From NCBI GenBank assembly GCA_037367405.1, contig JAZKJV010010535.1, positions 372,001 through 436,000 on the forward strand: a DNA stretch of 64,000 nucleotides, given 5' to 3'. A program made the position numbers and the translations under genes. The stretch comes from Ottelia alismoides. Taxonomy: Eukaryota > Streptophyta > Magnoliopsida > Alismatales > Hydrocharitaceae. The notes below the pieces were generated by a model. That model was not told the origin of the DNA. It saw nothing but the letters and a program-made list of their open reading frames with translations, and did not search any database. Numbering within the stretch: position 1 is the first letter of the stretch; every line of letters begins with the position of its first letter. Shown piece after piece: positions 33,988-45,845 of this stretch.

Positions 33988-35976
33988 TCCTTCAATAAAT
34001 GATCTAATCTTAGTATATATATTGGACAATGATCTGAATGTGATTTTGATGCAATAATAAGATAAGATCTACGGCTTTGATTTAATCAAACATCTATGGG
34101 AGGTCCCCAAGATCTTGATTTGATATGTTATCTCAATATCCAAGTAACCTATATGTGGAACGTACAATCACCCTATGCTTATCTCCAAGTATTCACGGAG
34201 AAAGAGCATAGTCCATGAAAGAGTTCAAGGATAATTTATTTTTGATAATGTATCCTACCATCGAGAAATGGATAATTAAATGTAATTTAACTATCACGAA
34301 TAATATGTATTTGATTCATATTATTTGGCTGTATAAGGAGAGTCATCTAAGATAATTAAATTTTAGTTAATTATCATAGATGTTAATAATGTGAATGTGA
34401 TTTATATTATTTGGGCACATGGGAATAGAGATCCAAGACAATTAAATGTTATTTAATTATTATGGATAAGAATAATGTGGATAGCATTATTGAAATTATT
34501 CATATATATTATGAATGTGACTTATCATATATAAGAGAGAGCTATTTGTAAATAACATTTGCCATTTAAATGTTTATGTCAATTGGAAATTAACATATGC
34601 AACCAATTTCAAGTGTTGTTGGAAGAATGAGCCACAATTATTGGACTTTGATCTTATCAAATAAGTAAGTCAATTTCAATGATTATATGTAGATGTATAA
34701 TATTCTGATGTACTATCTGGATCCTTATCTAAGAATCTTGGATAGTACACATAGTCATACTATAATTACATCGGCTTATTGTAGTATTTGCATCCATTCA
34801 ACTCTTTGGATGTCATATGTATGGAAACCATAGAAGTACAATCAACTATTTGACATCCTTTCTAGCTTGGGTCATACCCATGCTTCCACTGCTCTCCCTT
34901 CATCCATAAACAACCATTGCATAAGACAACAGATCTTTTATGTTGAATTCAAAGGATTTCAATATAAGAATATATCAACAATTATGCATGCTTCATTCAA
35001 TTCATACAATATGAATATTATGAAGCTTCATGAATGACTAGAGTATGGATAGTAGAATGATGACACTCGTCATATCTACATCCATCTTAACTCAATAATT
35101 TTGGTTCAAGCATGTACTTAAACATTTTGAGTACATCATCTCTTATCGAGTCGCCATTCTGCATGATGTAGTAAATCATGTCATTCATGACTAAATGTCG
35201 AGCACATATGTATGCCAAAACATCTTCTTAGATTTTACAAGGATTATTTGACAATTACGATCATCATCAACAAGATATTTCCAAAGCATACTCGATGAGA
35301 GATCAAAACTATAGATACACACAAACCCTATGTTGTTGTCCTATTGAAAAATTAATTGTCATTCCTCATTATTATGAGGAAACTTGCGCATTGCAACAAC
35401 ATACATTATGTGTCCAACTGCAAGTACACTATCTTGATCATGAATCCAATTCATGAGAATTTACCCATTAATATTGAGTATAGTATTGAGTGGGTTTAAT
35501 GAGTATTATTTGAAATACGATATTTTCATAAATACATATTTTACTCTGATTTAGGAATTTTTATATCAAAGTTGTCTTGACTTGTCAACACCGAAAGTCC
35601 ATTCTCTAATTCACTTATAATGTAAGAGATATACTTGCCATTATATCTCAAGCAAGATCTGTGATATCCTTCCTTATTTTTGTTACATCCCAATAATATG
35701 AGAAACCATAACTCAGATAAAAAGAAGCATATAAAGGAAGATAAAGGAGGTCTCTTCCTTTAGAGACTCGATTGCAACCATGATTTAAGAGGTAACCCTA
35801 ATATCTTATTTGTGGTTTAGATGGAATGTTCTGAGAAGTGTTATTGGATCATATAGTTTCATCGATTTATTTTTTTAAAATTCTGCTCCCCCGAGCAACT
35901 AGCACGACTAGTCGCTTCCAATAGCATACGATGGGATCATCATGCTTCCATAGTATGCTTAAGGATTTTTCCAATA
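33988..35976 (+). repeat. Copia LTR, family 2 (copy 1), with an internal foreign segment
   Basis: 33988-34620 matches 57708-58250 (GATCTAATCTT, GATCTGAATGTG, GTTCAAGGATAATTT). 35745-35976 matches the LTR 3' part at 59030-59140 and, reversed, 62310-62560. It ends CCAATATCC just before a primer site. Between them, about 34650-35740 is different sequence, most of it (35030-35740) belonging to the 0.9-kb repeat found at 59157-61700. The left end lies in the integrase of element C. Confidence 0.7.
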
Positions 35977-35982
35977 TCCAAG

Positions 35983-35994
35983 TGGTATCAGAGA
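35983..35994 (+). promoter_or_regulatory. Primer-binding site, initiator tRNA-Met type (copia)
   Basis: TGGTATCAGAGA matches the classic plant copia primer site (complement of initiator tRNA-Met 3' end). It lies a few bases after the LTR end. What follows is not gag but late integrase/RT sequence, so the 5' coding half is deleted. Confidence 0.85.
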
Positions 35995-37718
35995 CAGGTT
36001 ATGCTACTTCAATAGGATTATAAAGGATGGCACTGGATACCAACATTATGACCATGAGATTCTTAAAATATTTCATCTCTAAGAATATGATTATAAGAGG
36101 ATGGCATTTCTTAATAATCAAGAAGAAAATGATGTAAAGTAACTCATTAAATCTTGAGAAGATAATGAGACTTTTGATATACGAAACTAAAAGCACAATT
36201 AAAGATGAAACAACCATACCTCTTCAAATTAATTTGAGGATGTATTCCATGTGTCCGTTAAGATGACAATGATATGACTTCATATGATGAAGCTACTGAG
36301 GATCATGACATGGAGAGATGGATATTAGCAATAAAGTCTAAAGTATACTTCATATACAAGTGTTGTATATGAACCATCGAGGATCCACCAATAAGGGTAA
36401 GACCCATTAGCTGTAAAAGGATCTTCAAAAGAAAGAGGGAACCTGATGAGAAGGTATAGAACTTCAAAAGCACGGCTCGTATCCACAAGATACACACTAA
36501 GAGAAGACATTGATTACGATGAGACTTGTTCTTCAATGACCATGCTTAAACCCATAAGAATATTGCTAATTATAGCTACACAACTTGACTTTGACATCTA
36601 TAAGATGGAAGTCGATATTGCATTCCTCTATCAATACGTCTTCGAGGATATTCATATGAAGTAGCCCCATGGCTTCAAAGTTGAGGAAAGCAAGGTGTGC
36701 AAGTTGAATAACTCCATCTGTGGACTCAAATAAGCTTCTTGTAGTTGGAACATCATGTATGATGGAATTATAAAGGTTGTATTTCAGATAAAATCTTATT
36801 GAACCACGTAAAGCTTAGGGGAGTGCCATTGTGTTCATCATACTAAATGTAGATGATATCCTAATCATTTTAAGTGATATAAGGATAATAATAACTATTT
36901 TATAATTTGATGATTCCATACCTTGAGATATGATCTCAAGGACACCTCTTATATCTTAGTTCTGATGTTGTTCAGAAGCAAAGAGAAGAGGATATTTGGA
37001 CTGCCACATTAATGGTACACCTTGGAAAAGTTGCATTTTTCGAAAATTTCAAGGAAGGCATCTTTCCCTTAAGACATGGTACTAAACTATCTAAATGGAT
37101 AGCACCTCAAAGAGTTAAGGATGTGAATACCAAAGCTACATGCCATAATGCATCATTTTTGGGAAGCTTAGTGTATGGTAGATGTGCACAAAAGGTCAGA
37201 TGTCTGCTATGTAGTGGGAGTAGTAAACTGCTACTAATCCTACTATGGAGATAAAATACTTGATTGCAGTACTAACAATATCTTCAAAGATTACAAGACT
37301 TTATAGATTGTGATCTCTAAATCTTATCTTCAAGAACTTAAGACTTTATAGATAATGATTTAAAAGGTCTTAACTACAAATACCTTACAAGACTTAAGAA
37401 TTGGTCTTGGTCTTAGGAGATAGAATATCTGGGAATTATGATAAGGATGATAGAAATTACATACTGGTTGTAATGATTATTGAGTTCTAGTATAAAGGAC
37501 ACTATAACTTCTTTAACAAAATTTAGTATTGGTTTCATAAGATGCAACATTTGCATTGGATGCGAGCATTGTTACTAGGGGATATGCAAGTACCGTAGAA
37601 GGACTTTACGTAGTCTCTAAGGATAAGAGTGACTGATCATCTTAACTATCTATATTAAATATCTTATGATTGTCACATAAGTGTGGGTTTAAATATTAGC
37701 CCTATGGACCTTTGGGCT
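35995..37718 (+). pseudogene. Copia pol remnant (integrase end, RT, RNase H), forward copy
   Basis: It begins near the integrase C-terminus (TLRFLK.FIS-like at 36056). RT follows from 36303: W.LAIKSK, then PIRVRPISCKRIFKRKRE (the family's KPIGCKWIYKRK), RLVSTRYTLR, IDYDET, and DIHMK.PHGFKVEESKVCKL, then SICGLK.AS. The catalytic YVDD is NVDD at 36846-36857. Later RNase H-like pieces reach the PPT-like GGTGGGAGAT at 37719. There are many stops. It is matched in reverse by 39313-39656 plus 55057-56460, which share the NVDD change. Confidence 0.82.
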
Positions 37719-37728
37719 GGTGGGAGAT

Positions 37729-38485
37729 TGTTGGACATGCAAGCCCATGGCGAGCCATTATGCAACAAATGTTATTGTAAATAGCATTCCCTGATCTGAA
37801 ATGAAGAATAATTAATTTACATAATAGATCCCTTTATACAATTAGGGTTTTGTACCATGGGCATCTTGATGATCATACAATTGTTGATTCAATTGTTCAA
37901 TCATAGAGGCGGGTGCTTGGATGAATATCTAAAGAGTTAGATTGAGGACTTTTCAAGCACTGTCAAATGATTATTAGAAGATGATCTCCATCTTGAGTAG
38001 GAGATGGCAATCCTTTCACATTAGGCTGATATCTGACCGACCTCTTGATGCAGGTCCCTGCAAATGAATAGAGATTCAGAGGTGTTAGATAAGTTAGGTC
38101 AAAGAGTTGACTTAACAAGATCGAGACAACCAAAGACCTATATCGTACGCTGTCATGATATAGGCATACATCCTCTGATCGGAGACAGATGTGTTATTAT
38201 ATGTATAAGTATGTATATTTGGCAGACTGATAGGTTGATGATCCAATCAAGGTCTAGACACCGGTGCGCTGGTGTGCATACATGGGCATACAAGTAATAC
38301 AATCTCTCAAAGGGACCATACATGTTCATTCACTAAACCAGAAGACATAAGCTCCGTCATGAGATATTGGGATTCAAATTCCGTGCACGGTTGCCTTTCT
38401 TTGGAAGCTTGATTGAATTTGTAGGTTTGATATATACTTTTGGATAGTATATGATCAATACTTTGGTATGATATATGCTTTTGGA
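37729..38485 (+). repeat. Copia LTR, family 1, forward copy
   Basis: It starts TGTTGGACATGC after GGTGGGAGAT, the standard copia PPT/LTR junction. The sequence reappears in reverse from 39312 leftward. It includes two close copies of a GATATATGCTTTTGGAAAG unit near its inner end. It stops at the palindrome centre, so the 3' end of the LTR is lost. A further fragment of this LTR, forward, lies at 57340-57540. Confidence 0.75.
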
Positions 38486-38539
38486 AAGTATATTCCTTAA
38501 GGGTGGTATTATTAAGTTTCTCATTTAATCATTGGGATT

Positions 38540-39312
38540 TGGTATCGATCATATATTTTCCAAAAGCATATATCATACCTAGGTATTGACCATATACTTT
38601 CCAAAAGCATGTATTAAACCTATAAATTTAGTAAAGCTTCCAAAGCGAGACGATCGTGCACGGAATTTGATCCCAATATCTCATGAGTGAGCTCAAGTCT
38701 TCCAATTCGGTAAATAAACTTGTATGATACCTTCGAGAGGTCGTATTAATCATATGCCCTTGTATGCACACCAGCGCGTCGGTGTATAGACCTTGATTAG
38801 GCAATCAACCTATCGGTCAACCAAATGTACATGCTCAGACAAAAAGAAACACATCTATCTCAGGTAGGATGCATACCTATATCGTGACAGCATACAATAT
38901 AGGTCATTGGTTATCTTGATCTTGTAAAGTCAACTCTTTGACCTAACTTATCTAACACCTATGAATCTCCATTCCAATGTAGAGGACCTGCATCAAGAGG
39001 TTGGTCAGAAATTAGCCCAAAATGAAAGGATTGCCATCTCCTACTCAGGCTGGAGATCATGTCTTAATAATCAATTGACAGTGGTTGATGAGTCCTCAAT
39101 CTAATTTTTTTGATATTCATCCAAGAACCAGCCTCTATGATTCAAAAATTAAATCAACAATTGTATGATTATTAAGATGGACATGGTATATAATCCTAAT
39201 TATAGTATGGGACCTATTATACAAATTTATTATTCGTCATTTTTTATCAAGGAATGATATTAGAAATAATATTTATTGCACAATGGCTTGCCATGGGCTC
39301 GCATGTCCAACA
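38540..39312 (-). repeat. Copia LTR, family 1, reverse copy
   Basis: This is the reverse complement of 37729-38485, ending GCATGTCCAACA at 39312 and followed by the complement of the copia PPT (AGCTCCCAC). With the forward copy it forms an inverted repeat with arms near 750 bp and about 55 bases between. Confidence 0.78.
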
Positions 39313-39656
39313 AGCTCCCACTAGCACAAAGATCCATTAATGGGCTAATCTTTAAACCCACACACATGTGACAATCATAGGCTATATAGAAAAATAGATA
39401 GGTAAACTAATCAGCCACTCTATTCCTGAGAGACTACACCAAGTCCTTTTACGGAACTTGCATATCTCCTAATAATATTGCTCACATCCAATGAGAATGT
39501 TATATCTTATGCAACCAATACTCAATTTTGTTAAAGCAGTTAGAGTGTCTTCAATAATCATTATAACCAATATGTAATTTCTATCATCCTTATCTTAATG
39601 CCCCAAACATCTCTATCTCCTACGACTAAGACCTGGTCCCATGTCTTATAAGGCAT
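39313..39656 (-). pseudogene. Copia 3' coding end, reverse copy, part 1
   Basis: This is the reverse complement of about 37390-37728 in the forward copy: the last part of RNase H and the region before the LTR. It is split from its remainder (55057 onward) by the three-LTR array, and the join restores a continuous match to the forward copy. Confidence 0.8.
39652..39656. repeat. Target-site duplication (left), GGCAT
   Basis: GGCAT lies immediately before the LTR start TGATGAAA at 39657 and is repeated exactly at 55057-55061 after the last LTR. Confidence 0.9.
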
Positions 39657-42600
39657 TGATGAAACCCGATTTCATCATTTTAATTATCCATTATTAACCC
39701 CCTTTGATTAAATTTGTGTCAATAAAATCCAGATAATGTCTTGTAATTATCTGATTCTTTAATAAATTAAAAATCACAAAAATGGCAAAATTAAAATCTA
39801 TGGTATTTTTCAGCCTTAAAAATATCCTCAAAAATATTTTCTGTCTGCAGTTGACCTTGTTTCCATTTTTAGTCAACATGAAACTTGTAGATCTCATCGA
39901 GATCTACAACTTTCATGTTTTGAGTTATCTCAAATTCGGCTATTTAACCCCTCATATCCCACATGTATTCTCAGAATAATCTGATTGGGCCACGTGGCTC
40001 ATTTTAGTTGAGCCACGTGGCCGCTTATCTTTGCATCATCCGCCCGCGCCCTGGGTCGTTGGATCTCTTTCTGATCCAACGGCTCCACGCTCTCCACACA
40101 TGCCTTTTTCCCTTCACCGTCCGATCAAGCCCTTGGTCTCATCTATGCCATCCGTTAGAGCCTCGCCCAGAGCTTTCCACGTGTCACTTTATGCGCCGTT
40201 GGATGCAGGTATATTAGCCTTGATCATCGCCGTCTATGCCCGCTACGTTTCCCATCCGTTCGATCAAATCATAGATGCCATCACAGCCCTCCACTTACAC
40301 CTTCATGACAACTTGACATGTGGACGATTCCGAACCTCCCGATGGGCGCCAGCTACTTATCCCAGCCGCTCCACCCTACAGAATCCTCCCATCGTTCGAT
40401 CAAAGATCTGAGTTCATTTCTATCGCCTGTTAGCGCCGCTTCCGCAACTCGACACGTGGCATCTCGTACACCCTTTGATCGCGTCGCCTCAGATCTAATC
40501 CAAGCCGCTCCTTAGCGCCATCTTCTCAGCCATTGGATCGCAAGATCCAACGGCCGAGACCTTGTCTCCTACCTCCGGCTGGTCTCTCTCCCAAGTTCTC
40601 CATCTTCGCGAACGCTCTTCCCCCTTCCATTTTTCTGTCCACATTCTCCATCTTCTGCACTCCCCAACGAGCCCAAAGTCTTCCCCACTCATCCATAACC
40701 CTCGTCGGTATCTCCACCAACCATGATCTCTACCCATTTTCTCCACGATCCCCACTCAATCCACGGCGGCCACTACCAGGACCGTCGAGCCTCCACTTCA
40801 AATACCCTCTTCCCTCCGCCTGCTGAGGGTGTCCACCAATGAAGGGGCTGAGACCCAGCCTTCCGTCTCCTCCCTGTGACAGGGGGAGGAGCTCAGATTG
40901 AGCAATGACGACCCTACACCCCGGTGAGACCCGCCGACCACCATGGCGGCGTTGCGACGCTCTCAGCCCGCTCGAGCTCGCTGGGATGGCCGCCCAGCAT
41001 GTGCGACGACCTCGAGGTCTTCAAAAGACCTCAAGCCCAGGCTTCCGCTCCGCCCGACCAAGGTAAGCCCTCTCCGATCTCCTCTATGTTTTCTTCTTAT
41101 TTTTGTGTAATTATCTAGGCCGCTTCACTCAACCCCCCTCCTCCATTGATCCTCTCAAAAGCTCCGCCTACCATCAGACACCTTCGCTAGCGCCTCCAAT
41201 CATCTTCCTCCTCCGTCAAGACCTCCTTCATCCTAGGCTTTCTCCTCCACCTGAGGCGGAGGAGAACCCACCAAGGGCTCCGCTTCCTCTCCTTTCCCAA
41301 GGCCTCCGTACACCTCAGCTTGCACGCGCACACGCTTTGACTTCCATCTAATCCCTTTTGCAGGTCAACTAACTCCATTGGCCGGACCTCGGGCGGAGCC
41401 AAGTTCTAGAGCTCCGCCTCCGGTGATAACGCGTCGACAGCAAACGCTAGACTCTCTCGCTCCTTCTCTGAGCTTGGGTCTTAACCGCCAGGGAATCAGC
41501 TTCCTCCCCCGACCTTCATCGAGCACGGAGAGGCGTGGAGGAGCTCTAGGCCTGACACCAAAGCTCCAATCGCACCGCTACACAACATGGGAGGAGAAGA
41601 TGCAGATACCGTTGGATCTTGCTCCACGACGGAGATCCAACGGCCTTGGAGCTGCCACGTTGTCATCACGGAGCGCGGAGGCTTGGTGGGACCGAGCCTT
41701 GCCCGAGGCACCCTCGAGCCACCAAGTGGCCCGAGCCACCTACTACGGTCATCCGAAGCTGCACCGAGCCTCACCACCACCCGAGCCTGAACTCACGTGC
41801 CTCACAGACGTAGGTGCTGGGCTTTTTGCATCAGTGTCCTCACAACATTCACATATTGTAGATAGGTCCTGTCAGCATGTGCAGCACCATACGCGCCTGG
41901 GGTATTTTGCATTTTGACCCTTGTGGGTTTCAGTAATTGCAAATATGCCCCCACGCGTGTGGTTTATTTATACGGAAGGCCTCAAACTTTATTTTTATTG
42001 CATTTTTGTCCCTCCCAGGGACCTGTTTGAAGTTATCTTTTCATGTTTTCTTGCATTTATACCCTTGTCTTCGTTGTTGCATATCTTGAGCATCGTGTTT
42101 CCGTTTCAGTCGATTTCAGTCTCATTTCAAAGCTTGCTTGATGTACTTTTTAGTGGAATAGTTAATTTCTTATTTCGGACACATGAAGTTGATGTATTAT
42201 TTTGTTACCCATGTGTCTCTTATGCCTTGTTCAGCTTTTCAATCAAGTCGGTCATCTTAATTAAACCTGAAATTGACTCATGTTTAATTTGCTCATCATT
42301 CTGAACTAGGGCATATTATTTGTGTTGCATTTCATTACATTTATTTGCCTTATTAAAATAAAATATAAAAAATGCATGTTTGTTTTAAAGCATTGTCCTG
42401 TCTTCATCCATTAGCATTGTTTGACCTATTGATCTCTCACTCAACACATAGTTAAGTTGATAAAAATCTGGATAATCACGAGAGAGTCTCGTGTCCCTGA
42501 GTTCGACCTTGGTTTCTTGCCAAGGAAAAAAAACTATGACCATCTTATTCTATGGACAAATTAAGTAGATGGTCTTTGATGACCCAGTTCGGCCGGACTG

Positions 42601-42658
42601 CAATGACATATCATGTGTTAAAACAACACTATTAGAGGACAGATTTTGCGGATTATTA
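39657..42658 (+). repeat. LTR 1 of the array
   Basis: It starts TGATGAAACC and ends GGATTATTA, where LTR3 has the intact GGATTATCA. It contains two strong hairpins: one at 39885-39909 (11-bp stem, 3-base loop) and one at 39988-40022 (14-bp stem, each arm holding CACGTG). A GTTGGATC...GATCCAAC pair at 40058-40080 recurs near 40533 and 41610. The GC-rich middle is rich in shadow ORFs. Confidence 0.9.
41063..41363 (+). other. Intron-like segment inside the array LTR
   Basis: AAG/GTAAGC at 41060-41068 and CCCTTTTGCAG at 41353-41363 bound 301 bases. The same pair occurs in LTR2 (47253-47552) and LTR3 (53455-53755) at the same length. Both sites fit plant splice consensus well. Transcription and splicing are inferred, not shown. 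Confidence 0.4.
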
Positions 42659-42660
42659 AA

Positions 42661-42678
42661 TGGCATCGTTGCCGGGGA
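42661..42678 (+). promoter_or_regulatory. Primer-binding site, tRNA-Asp type (array body 1)
   Basis: TGGCATCGTTGCCGGGGA matches the tRNA-Asp complement at 16 of 18 bases, two bases after the LTR end. Confidence 0.88.
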
Positions 42679-45600
42679 CACGTCTCACTTCTGGTATTTT
42701 TTTGGATTTTCATTTATTTAGTTAAGTGTTTCTCTTGTATAGGTCACTCTGTTCATCGATTTTTGCATTATAAAAGTTTTTTCTCTTCGATTGATCTCTA
42801 ACCGTTGCTTTTGTGGTAGGGCCCTTGGAGGCGAGGAGCAGGATGCTACCCGCTGTGAGGAGTCGTAGTAGCACGTTTGGAGTACGTCGAGAAGAAAGAA
42901 AAAAATGTGTCATTTTTCATAACATTTTATCATGTAATATTCGTCTTTTACAGCGGTCTTCGATCGAAGACTCGCGAGTGTAATCGAACGATTGTGGTTG
43001 TGTGGGGATCGTCCCCACTTGAGTGTCGACCTAGGACCAGGCATGCGACTCTTCGAGCTTAGTTTAAATTTCGCATTTTTATGTGCTTGCTCGTAGGTAG
43101 GACACACCTTAATCAAAGACGCACGTAGCATTGCTTCATTTAGTCAAATTTAAAAGAGATTTTTCCCGCTAATGGAAGCATGTTAGGTGTGGCTTTTTGA
43201 TTAACTTGCATACATGTTTCTGCTTTTAAGATAGTCCAAGCATTTCAGGTATTTTGGCCAATTCACTGGATGTTTTATCGCTCAGCTTAGATCATGTTTT
43301 TATCGGTTACGTGGTTTTTCTTGGTTTCCCTTCCTAGCTTGATCACCTAGGTTAATGGAAAATGGGAATGAACGGTAGACGATAATTTCTTGATTTATGT
43401 GCTCACCTTAATTTAGTGACAACTTTAAATAATAATTGGGACTGTTAAACTGCAAGCCGACTTAAAAATGGAGTAAAATTTTGTTTTGGGAGAGCAACAC
43501 CCCCGTTTACGCATTGATTTTCATTTAACATTTTTCTCCGTGTTTAATATAATGTGTTAACCACCAATAAAACCGACAAGATAATAAACCAACTTCGGTT
43601 GGTTTCATGTGTGAGTTGGTGAAATTGAGGGTCTTGCATGCTTGATTGAGCAATGTTTGCTTCGATACACTCCCCAGAGCCTTAAACACTCCATTCATCT
43701 CCGCATATTCATTCGCTCACTTGTAAATCCATCCCTCTTCTTCGTTCACCTTGGGTCTCTCCCAGCATCAAATTTCATCTTTATACTTAGGGTAGTCTCA
43801 GCCTAAACATAGGGGGGACCCGAGTCCCTGTGATTTTCTCCACTCATCATTTCTTGCCTTTATACTTAGGTTATTTCTAACCTAAGTATAGGGGGAGCCC
43901 CTCTTAGTTCCCGTATATTTCTCTATAATTAAATGGACCTATGGACATGTAACATCTAGTTCTATGGGGACATAGTAAAGTTTAAGTATAGGGGGTATAC
44001 CGTATATACAGTATACCTACTTTAGCTATAATATGAAAAATTTGAATAATTTAAAACTTTTTGGCGAAAGTAAAATCCTTTGAACTAAGTGGACTCAAGT
44101 GTTTTCACGGCTTTTCTATACTATGTTACACTATTTTTATAAGAATATTTTCGAAAATGATTTGAAAATTGAGTTTTCCTTGTTTTGAGAAATCTTTTGA
44201 AAATGTTTCGAAAATTTTTATTTGTGTGACATGATTTCGAAAGTTTTCTTTCTCTCTTCAAGGAAAGTTGAGTCTAACCAGTGTCCTAACCTTCTATGAA
44301 AATCCATAAAAATGAGAAAAAACCCAAAAATCCTTTAGGAGTCATTAGTGACTACTAAGCCCAATTAAGTAGCCGCGTTCAGTGAGGGTTCGCCCTTAGC
44401 AGATTGGATGGTTTAGAGGACATCGCGTAAGGCCTCGTCCTCTAGCAACGGGCTCCGGCCTGTACTTACATCCATACTTGCTGAATTTAGATGCATCTAC
44501 TTAATTGAGTTTAGGCAGTCCTTATATCTCTTGGAGCTTTAAAAAAGAGAAAAAAGAAGAAAAAGAAAAAAAGAAAAAAAATTGAATGAAGGAGTTGGAT
44601 TAATCCTCTACTTTCACACTTCCACCCAGGATCTGAAATGTTCAAGGAAACTTAGTTTTATGAGGTCTTGAGATTTTGGGTTAACCAGCCTTAGCCATTA
44701 GGGTCTTTGACTTGATCATCCACATTCCCCTAGGTTTCTAGAATTGCATGCTATATTTCATGCTTAGTTTCAGACCATTAAGTATATGATCAGCACATCA
44801 CATGCACGACTGCAGTTTTGATGAGATGAGTTGACTCTTCACCTGAGGGATTGGGATGAGGGATTCAAGTCTGGACTTGATCTAATGATGCTCGAGGATG
44901 TGATAAAATCTTTGAAGGCTTCATGGAACCTGAGTGTCAGCAATTTTTTGCCAGTATGAGAACTTAGTTCTGATACTAATCTCTTGACATTGACCTAAGT
45001 GCCAAGGTGTGAAATAAATAAAAAAATGTAGATCAGTGTGCGAAAACTCTTGGTAAAAGCGATGGAGCTAGCCAATAATTATACTAATCAATAAAATTCA
45101 AAAGAAAAGCACTCATATCACAAAGTCAAATATCAAAGAGCTTCCACCAAAGGCGAGCGCTCCAAAATATTTCAAAGTGTCCACTTGGATCACCGCTATT
45201 AGAACCAGGAGTCGGGCTTGCACCAAAAAAGGGCTCTGCATCATAAATGCTACAAGTCTGGGTGTCGAAGGTACGATAGGTACTCAAAAAAGACACACCC
45301 GGTGTATTCCCAGGAAAACAAGTGTAGACGACTCCAACTTATGTTGACGGACGCACTGATCAACACCAAAAAATGTGTTGCGCAAAAGGCACTAGAGAGA
45401 ATCCTTGTTCCAATGAGAGGGAGAGAAGAAATGACACAATCCCATGCCCTCCATCACTAGCCTTCCATCAACATTTTCCATGTCTGACAACTAAAGAGAC
45501 GGCGGACTGGATGCAAGATGTGATTTAATCCCTAGTGTTGAGGATTGGGTCCATAGGAGAATTTCTTGGAGCAAGACTTTGGGTGACGATTTGACTCTAC

Positions 45601-45832
45601 TCTCGGAATCGCAGTCAACATTAAATTTTATATCCTTAGTATATATGTACATCAGAGAGAGTCTGGAGAATTAGAGGAATTGGGTGCCTCTTGATTAAGG
45701 CTAGGTTGAATTCTAGAATTTCGGACCTCTAAAGTTGAGTAGACTTGAACAAATTTGATCTTGTACTCACATGCACAAGGGGGTTAATCCAGCTTATTCA
45801 TTCTCTTTGATGCTCAAGGACGAGCATAGTTT
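42679..45832 (+). other. Internal region 1 of the array (no recognisable coding)
   Basis: ORFs of 60-80 codons here have no family resemblance, and their counterparts in body 2 are frame-shifted or altered, so I call no gene. Landmarks are PPT-like hairpins at 43782-43817 and 43861-43895, a related single arm at 43979-43992, a weak TTTGAAAAT block at 44140-44230, and a purine run at 44540-44582. The AAGCGACGAGCAT-type run into the PPT (GATGCTCAAGGACGAGCATA) at 45810 is a common feature of plant Ty3 elements. Confidence 0.8.
43782..43992 (+). repeat. PPT-like hairpins, array body 1
   Basis: There are two stem-loops of the TATACTTAGG...CCTAAGTATAGGGG design (the first has AAACATAGGGG in its right arm) and one unpaired TTAAGTATAGGGGG preceded by GGGGACATAG. 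Body 2 has the same set at 49976-50190. Confidence 0.78.
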
Positions 45833-45845
45833 AAGTATAGGGGGG
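45833..45845 (+). promoter_or_regulatory. Polypurine tract, array body 1
   Basis: AAGTATAGGGGGG-type tract ends directly at the start of LTR2 (TGATGAAACC at 45846). Confidence 0.88.

Noticed and set aside
45218..45460. 80-codon ORF in array body 1 as a possible gag fragment
   Set aside because: No gag pattern, and the corresponding stretch in body 2 (51383-51688) shifts frame.
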